From Anaerolineales bacterium (GTDB lineage: Bacteria; Chloroflexota; Anaerolineae; JAAEKA01): a stretch of 64,000 bases of DNA. How positions within the stretch are numbered: the stretch's first letter is position 1; the number at the start of each line of letters is the position of its first letter. The stretch is from assembly GCA_020634615.1 (NCBI GenBank), contig JACKBI010000003.1, positions 288,574 to 352,573 on the forward strand, in the 5' to 3' direction. Shown here in pieces: positions 59,039 to 64,000 of this stretch. A model generated the notes under the pieces. The model did not search any database. It was not told the DNA's origin and was given only the letters and a program-made list of their open reading frames with translations. Made by a program: the position numbers and the translations under genes.

Positions 59039-60052
59039 TTGTCAACAGAGCCCGTATCCAACCCGCACGATCGGTACTTCAAACAGCTTTTCGCGCAGCC
59101 GGACGTGGCGATGGATTTCATCCGCGCTTTCTTGCCGGCGGAAGTTGTCGACACGCTGGATTTACCGACTCTGGAGCTATCAGCCCAGTCTTTTGTCGAC
59201 GATGCCTTACGGGCGCATCATACAGATCTGCTGTTCCAGGTTCAACTCCATCCGGACGCGCCGGCGTTCGTGTATGTTCTGTTTGAGCATAAGAGCTATC
59301 CGGATCGCCAGGTCGCGTTCCAGTTATTGCGCTACATTGTTCGTATCTGGGAGCATTCGCAGCGACGCTATGGAGCATTGCTGCCGGTGTTTCCAGTAGT
59401 GTTCTACCACGGCCGGATCGCGTGGACGACCGGCGATCGGTTGAGTTGGTTGGTGCAAGCGCCGGCCGCTTTTCGTGACTTCATGCCTGATTTCAGGTAC
59501 TGGCTGTGCGACCTGTCGGCAATACCGGAAGAGGTGATTAGAGGAGAAATCACGTTTCGGGTTGCGCTGACGGTTCTCAAATACATCTGGTACGATGACT
59601 TGCGGCCACACCTTTTGGAGGCGTTACGCCTGATGTCAGAATCAGCACGAACGCAGAGCACGATGGAATTCCTGGCATCGTTGTTGACCTACGTCGTAAC
59701 CGCAACAGACAAGATGAGTTCCGAAGACCTGCGTGAAGTATTGGTGGAAGTGTTTCCCGAAGAAGGAGAGCTGATTATGAACACGATTGCCGAGAGATGG
59801 ATTGAGCAGGGTATGCAGCAGGGTATGCAGCAGGGTCTAAAGCAGGGACGTGAATCGGGCATGCACGAGGGTTTGCGGAAGGGATATCTGGCCGCCATTG
59901 AGTTGGGCATAGAACTACGTTTTGGTGCGGATGGCTTGCGACTGATGCCGGAGATCTCCCAGATCGACGATCTTGACGTTCTACAGACAATACAGAAAGC
60001 GATTAAAAAGGCTGAGACGCTCAACGAAGTGCGCAGTTCCTATCTTCGGTGA
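59039..60052 (+). CDS. Rpn-family (PD-(D/E)XK, Transposase_31/YhgA-like) nuclease
   Basis: 337 residues. Core SNPHDRYFKQLFAQPDVAMDFIRAFLP, LRAHHTDLLFQVQL, FVYVLFEHKSYPDRQVAFQLLRYI and FPVVFYHG match Rpn recombination-promoting nucleases, with the D...ExK catalytic set (DLLF, EHK). The C-terminus carries the family's glycine/glutamine repeat (EQGMQQGMQQGLKQGRESGM). The TTG start at 59039 follows a promoter at 58976-59004. Complete length. The family spreads among genomes and can promote DNA exchange; it has no obvious link to the neighbouring glycosylation genes. Confidence 0.88.
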   Translation: MSTEPVSNPHDRYFKQLFAQPDVAMDFIRAFLPAEVVDTLDLPTLELSAQSFVDDALRAHHTDLLFQVQLHPDAPAFVYVLFEHKSYPDRQVAFQLLRYIVRIWEHSQRRYGALLPVFPVVFYHGRIAWTTGDRLSWLVQAPAAFRDFMPDFRYWLCDLSAIPEEVIRGEITFRVALTVLKYIWYDDLRPHLLEALRLMSESARTQSTMEFLASLLTYVVTATDKMSSEDLREVLVEVFPEEGELIMNTIAERWIEQGMQQGMQQGLKQGRESGMHEGLRKGYLAAIELGIELRFGADGLRLMPEISQIDDLDVLQTIQKAIKKAETLNEVRSSYLR

Positions 60053-60071
60053 GACGTATTCCCCGATTCCG

Positions 60072-60833
60072 ATGACTTCTAACCACCGTCGGCGCGTAGT
60101 CGTTGTGACGCCAACCTACGACGAGCGCGAGACCATTGCTGATTTGATCGACGCGGTGCTGGCTGAACAGGACCGCGTCGATGCTTTCGAGTTGTACGTG
60201 CTGGTGGCCGACAGCCACTCCCAGGACGGCACCCTGTCAATCGTGGACGGGCTGGCCGCGCAGAATCCGCGCGTTCATTTGCTGGACGTGCACGAGCGCG
60301 GCATCGGCATCGGCCTCTTCCGCGGCTTCCAATACGCCATCGACGACCTGGGTGCGGACGTGCTGATCGAGATGGACGCCGATTTTCAGCACAATCCCGG
60401 CGACATCCCTCACTTCCTGCAGAAGATCGGCGAGGGCTACGACGTGGTGGTGGGTTCCCGTTTTGTGGACGGCAGCGTCAACGAGATGCCGCTGCACCGC
60501 AAGGCGCTGAGCGTCGGCGCCAACCAGGTGGTGCGCAGCGCGCTGGGCCTGAAGAACGTTACCGAGATCACCACCTCCTACCGCGCCTTTACCAGCGAGA
60601 CTTTTCTCAAGGTCGATCCCGACTCGGTACCCTGGCAAGAGAAGTCCTTCATCTTCGTCCCCGTCTTTCTGGTGCGCATGCTGGAGACCGGCGCAAGCGC
60701 AACAGAGATCCCCATGACCATGCACCCGCGCGTGCGCGGCTACTCCAAGATGATCTACTGGCGCTACATGCGTGACATCCTCAGCTTTTCCCTCAAGTCG
60801 CGGCTGGGCATCTCCAGCAAGCACGCTGGGTGA
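60072..60833 (+). CDS. GT2 glycosyltransferase, polyprenyl-phosphate mannose synthase-like
   Basis: 253 residues. Dpm1-type GT-A domain: VVVTPTYDERETIADLIDAVL, VADSHSQDGT, the DxD motif EMDADFQHNPGDIPHFL, VVGSRFVDGS, and C-terminal IPMTMHPRVRGYSKM. No membrane helices, as in the simplest Dpm1 form. It transfers mannose (or glucose) from a nucleotide sugar to polyprenyl phosphate (family knowledge). ManC in this window could make the donor, and the GT-C proteins nearby could use the product. ATG 60072 was chosen, 19 bases after the Rpn gene; the longer frame overlaps that gene. Confidence 0.9.
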   Translation: MTSNHRRRVVVVTPTYDERETIADLIDAVLAEQDRVDAFELYVLVADSHSQDGTLSIVDGLAAQNPRVHLLDVHERGIGIGLFRGFQYAIDDLGADVLIEMDADFQHNPGDIPHFLQKIGEGYDVVVGSRFVDGSVNEMPLHRKALSVGANQVVRSALGLKNVTEITTSYRAFTSETFLKVDPDSVPWQEKSFIFVPVFLVRMLETGASATEIPMTMHPRVRGYSKMIYWRYMRDILSFSLKSRLGISSKHAG

Positions 60834-61052
60834 GCCAGTAACTCTTGATTAGAAGCTGATTGAGAGATGGACAAAGGTCCGGGAATGTCGGTCGAGTAAT
60901 CCCTTGGTTGCACGTAACTCACTTTCCCTCTGCTCCGGCCGGTCTCCCGACCGTGCCGGTCCGCTCAATCTGGATGAGCGCGAAGAGACCAAAATATGAT
61001 CCGTCACGCCCCGCGACGCGCCGACGAGAATCCGCTCTTCATGGCCTTGGGC

Positions 61053-61068
61053 TCCCGCCTTCGCGGGA
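61053..61068. repeat. REP-like hairpin TCCCGC-CTTC-GCGGGA
   Basis: A perfect 6-bp stem with a CTTC loop in the convergent gap between the GT2 gene and the 61108 gene. It could be a bidirectional terminator or a REP-type element. The remainder of the 60834-61107 gap shows nothing else. Confidence 0.5.
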
Positions 61069-61107
61069 ACGACACCTCGCCCGACCATTCCTGCTCGCCT
61101 TTACCGG

Positions 61108-62991
61108 TTACTGATAAATCACCTGACCGATTATATGGAACTCGCTGTTGTCCGCCGGTTCCCTGGCCGGCAGCCAGTCGCCGCCGAAGGGACGGACGCC
61201 CACCTCCACGGTGTAAACGCCCGGCGGACCGGGATTGGGCAGCAGCAGGTAGCTGTCTTCGAACACCTCGCCCTCTTGCCAGTGGTCGGTGCTGTGACGC
61301 CCATCGGCCGGCGAGTGACTCCACTCCGCTGCCAGCCAGCCGTCGCTGTGGACCAGCCGCACGGCCGGCCGCAGATCGTCCAGCCCCTCCGCGCCGGCCC
61401 GCCACCACAGCCGCACGGGGATCGCTGACCCGGCGGACACCGGCTCGCCGGGCAGTTCAGCGGCTACCAGTTCCAGCGGCCCAAACGCGGCCAGCGTCTC
61501 ACCTGCCACGCTGCCGGCCGGGACAATCGGCTCCGGCGGTGCAAAACCCGGCCGCAAAACGCCCAGCCACACCACCAGCCCAAACACTGCCATCCCTCCC
61601 GCGAATCCACCAACAACCACCCGGTCTTTCCCTCCTTTCCCTTCTTTCCCTCGTTTCCCACCTTTCCCTTCCGTCCCTCCCTTCCCTACCCAATCCACCA
61701 ACCCAACGACTCCGACTCCTGTCCATACCGCCATCGCCGACAGCGCAGGAAACATCAGCCGCACCTGATCCGTGCCCAGCGCGATGGCGCTGTAGCGCAC
61801 GATGGAGAGGAACATCAGCAACGGCGCGGCGGCGAGAAGCGTGAGGTGCAACCAGAAAAGGGAGCGGGTATCAGTGATCGGTGATCGGTGATCGGTGATG
61901 GGAGGTGTAGGCTCAAACGATGGATCTGAAGGTGGTGCGGCGTCGATCTGCCATTTGCCGCGGGCGAGATACAACACCGCCCCGGCGATGACGATTGCGG
62001 TGAAGACAGCCGCCAGCGTAAAGACCCACGTCGGCGCGGCGACCTGACCGGCGGCTGCGAAACGTCCCCAGAGACTGGTGTGGAAACCGCGCAGCAACCA
62101 GCCGATGTCTGCCAACCGCAGCGGTTCCAGCCGCTGATCCACTGTAGCGCGCACGAGGTCCCACGCCAGCGGATCGCCGTAAAGCTGCCCGTTGCGCAGC
62201 AGCCAGGGCGACGCGACCAGCACGGCGACGCCGTAGATCAGGATCAACTGAACAACCGCGCGCAGCGCGACCTGTTTCCGGTTCGTTGACAGCCACCAAG
62301 CGCCACCCACGGCCAGCAGCGCCACCGGCCACAGCGCCAGCGTACCGACTTTCGACAACAGTCCCAGTCCCAGACAGACACCCAGCAGCAGCGAACGCCA
62401 CCAGACCAGCCCGCGCCGCAGTGTCACCGCGCACAGCAGCACCGCCAGCGCGCCGAACGTGGCCGCGGCGTTGTCGTTGTTGATGGACGCGCTGATGAAC
62501 AGGAAGCCGGGCAGACCGGCCAGGAACGCGGCCGCCAGCAGGCCGATGGCCAGGCGCTCTGGAAATACCTCCGTTCCCAGCCGCCACGCCGCCCAAACTG
62601 TTACCGCGCCAAAGAAAATCGACAGGAAGCGCGCCAGGTGCATGGCCAGCGGACCGCCGGTCCAGGGGAAATCTTCCAGCGTGGTGTGGATGAAGAAATT
62701 GGGCGGCTTGTCAGGCCCCAGCGGCAGCGCGTCGGGGTTCGAGCGCAGGAAGGTGAAATCCAGGCCTGTCCAGGTGGTCAGCGCGGCGGCCGCGGCGTGA
62801 TAGAGCGGCGGGTGTTTGCTCTGCGTGACCGTCGTCCCCTCCGGCAGGCTGCGGTGCTCGCCCAGGTAGACAATATAGGCGTAGTGGTCGGCCTCGTCCG
62901 GCGCCTCGCCCAGCGGGAGCGCGACGGAATAGGCCACCGCCAGCAGGAGGTAGATCGCCAGGATGGCAAGAAAGGTTCGACGAGGATTCAT
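61108..62991 (-). CDS. GT39/GT83-like membrane glycosyltransferase
   Basis: 627 residues, about eleven helices. The first loop reads LPLGEAPDEADHYAYIVYLGEHRSLP (DE pair) with KHPPLYHAAAAAL, typical GT-C glycosyltransferases. A soluble beta-domain lies at the C-terminus (about 515-627, PVRLWWRAGAEGLDDLRPAVRLV). Two odd low-complexity insertions lie in cytoplasmic loops: PPITDHRSPITDTRS near 358 and a purine-rich GKGGTEGKGGKRGKEGKGG stretch near 435, encoded by tandem repeats. Likely acts on polyprenyl-linked sugars at the membrane. Acceptor unknown. Confidence 0.82.
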   Translation of the reverse strand: MNPRRTFLAILAIYLLLAVAYSVALPLGEAPDEADHYAYIVYLGEHRSLPEGTTVTQSKHPPLYHAAAAALTTWTGLDFTFLRSNPDALPLGPDKPPNFFIHTTLEDFPWTGGPLAMHLARFLSIFFGAVTVWAAWRLGTEVFPERLAIGLLAAAFLAGLPGFLFISASINNDNAAATFGALAVLLCAVTLRRGLVWWRSLLLGVCLGLGLLSKVGTLALWPVALLAVGGAWWLSTNRKQVALRAVVQLILIYGVAVLVASPWLLRNGQLYGDPLAWDLVRATVDQRLEPLRLADIGWLLRGFHTSLWGRFAAAGQVAAPTWVFTLAAVFTAIVIAGAVLYLARGKWQIDAAPPSDPSFEPTPPITDHRSPITDTRSLFWLHLTLLAAAPLLMFLSIVRYSAIALGTDQVRLMFPALSAMAVWTGVGVVGLVDWVGKGGTEGKGGKRGKEGKGGKDRVVVGGFAGGMAVFGLVVWLGVLRPGFAPPEPIVPAGSVAGETLAAFGPLELVAAELPGEPVSAGSAIPVRLWWRAGAEGLDDLRPAVRLVHSDGWLAAEWSHSPADGRHSTDHWQEGEVFEDSYLLLPNPGPPGVYTVEVGVRPFGGDWLPAREPADNSEFHIIGQVIYQ

Positions 62992-63049
62992 GATACGTAC
63001 AAGGATTCAGGTCAAGTTGATGTGGTCACGCGATACTCAGCCATGCCGT

Positions 63050-63130
63050 CCACGAATGCCTGCGGCAGCACGAATACACGAATGCCTGCAATCTCGCCAT
63101 CGCATTCGCGTATTCGTGAGGCATTCGTGG
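63050..63130. repeat. 81-base nested inverted repeat (ATTCGTG family)
   Basis: Three nested perfect stems: CCACGAATGCCT / AGGCATTCGTGG (63050-63061 with 63119-63130, 12 bp), CACGAATAC / GTATTCGTG (63069-63077 with 63110-63118, 9 bp) and CGAATGC / GCATTCG (63079-63085 with 63102-63108, 7 bp), with one seven-base bulge. The repeated unit ATTCGTG/CACGAAT suggests a REP/BIME-type mobile repeat. It lies in the gap between two minus-strand genes. Confidence 0.8.
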
Positions 63131-63142
63131 ATGGCAACATGT

Positions 63143-64000
63143 TCAATGCTCGATCGTCACCGTCCCGACATCCACACGCTCATCAGGTGTGGGCGGATCG
63201 ACAGTCAAATTGCGCAGCGGGTCGGTCTGGTACATCCCGGCACGCAGGCTGTATTCGCCGGGCGGCAGGTCGGGCGGCAAGGAGATGACATGGCGGTCGG
63301 CGATGATCTCGCCCGGTCGCCAGCGGGTCGTCGGCGTGAAGCCACCCACCGGGTCGCCGTCCTGCTGGGCGATAACGCTGCCATCCGCGCCCAGCAAGTG
63401 CACGAACGCTTTGTAGTCCTGGCTCGTCTCGCGCAGTGCCTGCCAGTAGAGCGTCACCTCCGCGACGTTCAGATCGGATAACGTGCGCGCGTCCGTGGCT
63501 ACCAAGATCGCGACGTCCTCAATCGCTGCATTGGCAGGCTGCGGCGTCCAACTCGTCTGACCGGCGCCCAGGCTATTGGCGGCCAGCAGGAGGGCCAGCA
63601 CGCCGACAACGACGCTTGTTGCTCGTAAACTGCGCTGCCGGCCGCGTAGCCAGACCAGCGCCAGCCAGGCCGCCAGACCGGCCAGCGAGATCACCGCGCC
63701 CGCTTGCTGGGCCGCTGTGTCGCCGAACGCCAGCCGCACGCTGTGTTCGCCCGCCGGCAGGTCAACGGTCACCAGCCCCAGCTCGCCGGTTGGGTAGGTC
63801 GGCGCGGCTGCGCCGTCCACCGTCGCGTTCCAGCCCGGCAGGTGGAACTGGTGCAGCCGCAGCGACCACGGCGCGTCGCTGCTGACCTGCGCGGTAAGCT
63901 CGTCGTAACCCACAGCGCTGAGCGTCACATGCGGCAAGGGTTGCAACGGCGGGCCGTCCAGCGCGCCCTCGCGCGGCCGGCCCAGCGCCCAGCGCTGCTC
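63143..64000 (-). CDS. C-terminal part of a giant membrane protein, cut by the right window edge
   Basis: 286 codons open to the right edge (no start visible; the frame continues past 63946 to 64000). It comprises a beta-domain (LHQFHLPGWNATVDGAAAPTYP) of the YfhO/membrane-GT type, a helix (GAVISLAGLAAWLALVWL), a second helix (VVVGVLALLLAANSL), and a final beta-domain (VAEVTLYWQALRETSQDYKAFVHLL in two parts, then GEYSLRAGMYQTD). That last domain resembles the C-terminal domain of the 51670 protein. Part of the same glycosylation cluster as 61108, 151 bases downstream. Confidence 0.75.
   Translation of the reverse strand, partial: EQRWALGRPREGALDGPPLQPLPHVTLSAVGYDELTAQVSSDAPWSLRLHQFHLPGWNATVDGAAAPTYPTGELGLVTVDLPAGEHSVRLAFGDTAAQQAGAVISLAGLAAWLALVWLRGRQRSLRATSVVVGVLALLLAANSLGAGQTSWTPQPANAAIEDVAILVATDARTLSDLNVAEVTLYWQALRETSQDYKAFVHLLGADGSVIAQQDGDPVGGFTPTTRWRPGEIIADRHVISLPPDLPPGEYSLRAGMYQTDPLRNLTVDPPTPDERVDVGTVTIEH

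Noticed and set aside
1..64000. tRNA and rRNA genes
   Set aside because: No T-loop/acceptor pattern or rRNA core sequence was recognised by eye; a tRNAscan or Infernal run could still find one.

Overview
The window is high-GC, densely coded bacterial chromosome. No rRNA, tRNA or CRISPR locus was recognised, so taxonomy rests on gene content. That content fits a Chloroflexota (Anaerolineae/Caldilineae-like) bacterium: a MalT-type LuxR regulator, several very large membrane glycosyltransferase-like proteins (one ending in an ILEI/PANDER-like domain), three CPBP proteases beside 'toast-rack' proteins, an NfeD/flotillin pair, and stand-alone acyl-CoA carboxylase and methylmalonyl-CoA mutase subunits. 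This assignment is an inference.

Layout. 1-7.4 kb (minus): glycerol uptake and catabolism, read glpF, dhaK, dhaL, glpK, an aminotransferase, then glpA, which runs off the left edge. 7.9-10 kb (plus): manC and a DsbA-like lipoprotein whose first active-site Cys codon is an in-frame TGA, a candidate selenoprotein. 10-12.3 kb (minus): GNAT, alpha/beta hydrolase, a Cys-rich protein and a 43-residue membrane peptide. 12.5-23.8 kb (plus): nfeD-flotillin, a quinone-reductase-like MDR, hicBA, a DUF1624 membrane protein, a three-gene biotin-dependent carboxylase with an unknown gene inside it, DUF5995, DUF2461 and a second hicAB in the opposite order. 24-30 kb: a four-repeat surface protein, an SDR, then a patchy accessory stretch with two gene remnants. 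30.3-33.9 kb (minus): a heterodimeric ABC exporter with one degenerate ATP site. 35.2-37.6 kb (plus): a decaheme OmcA/MtrC-like lipoprotein with a collagen-like stalk. 37.7-45.2 kb (minus): CPBP proteases, toast-rack proteins and the LuxR regulator. 45.6-50 kb (plus): methylmalonyl-CoA mutase large subunit, a thioesterase, TrkA and TrkH. 50-51.6 kb (minus): a methyltransferase and an MNT/HepT toxin-antitoxin pair. 51.7-64 kb: an envelope glycosylation cluster of giant polytopic proteins and a dolichol-phosphate-mannose-synthase-like enzyme.

How it fits together. Glycerol enters through GlpF and is used either by GlpK/GlpA or, via dihydroxyacetone, by DhaKL. ManC and the GT2 enzyme could supply GDP-mannose and polyprenyl-phosphate mannose to the membrane glycosyltransferases. 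The carboxylase and mutase suggest propionyl-CoA/methylmalonyl-CoA metabolism. A recurrent CRP/FNR-like dyad, TATGA/TGTGA-N6-TCATA/TCATG, lies upstream of the glycerol operon, the decaheme cytochrome and the mutase. In the last two it sits exactly 29.5 bp from a -10 hexamer, as expected for class II activation, which suggests a shared catabolic or respiratory regulon.

Several genes carry apparent single-base frameshifts (near 27258/27299, 53320 and 54455). These may be biological or assembly errors, and they are the main caution on the selenocysteine call.
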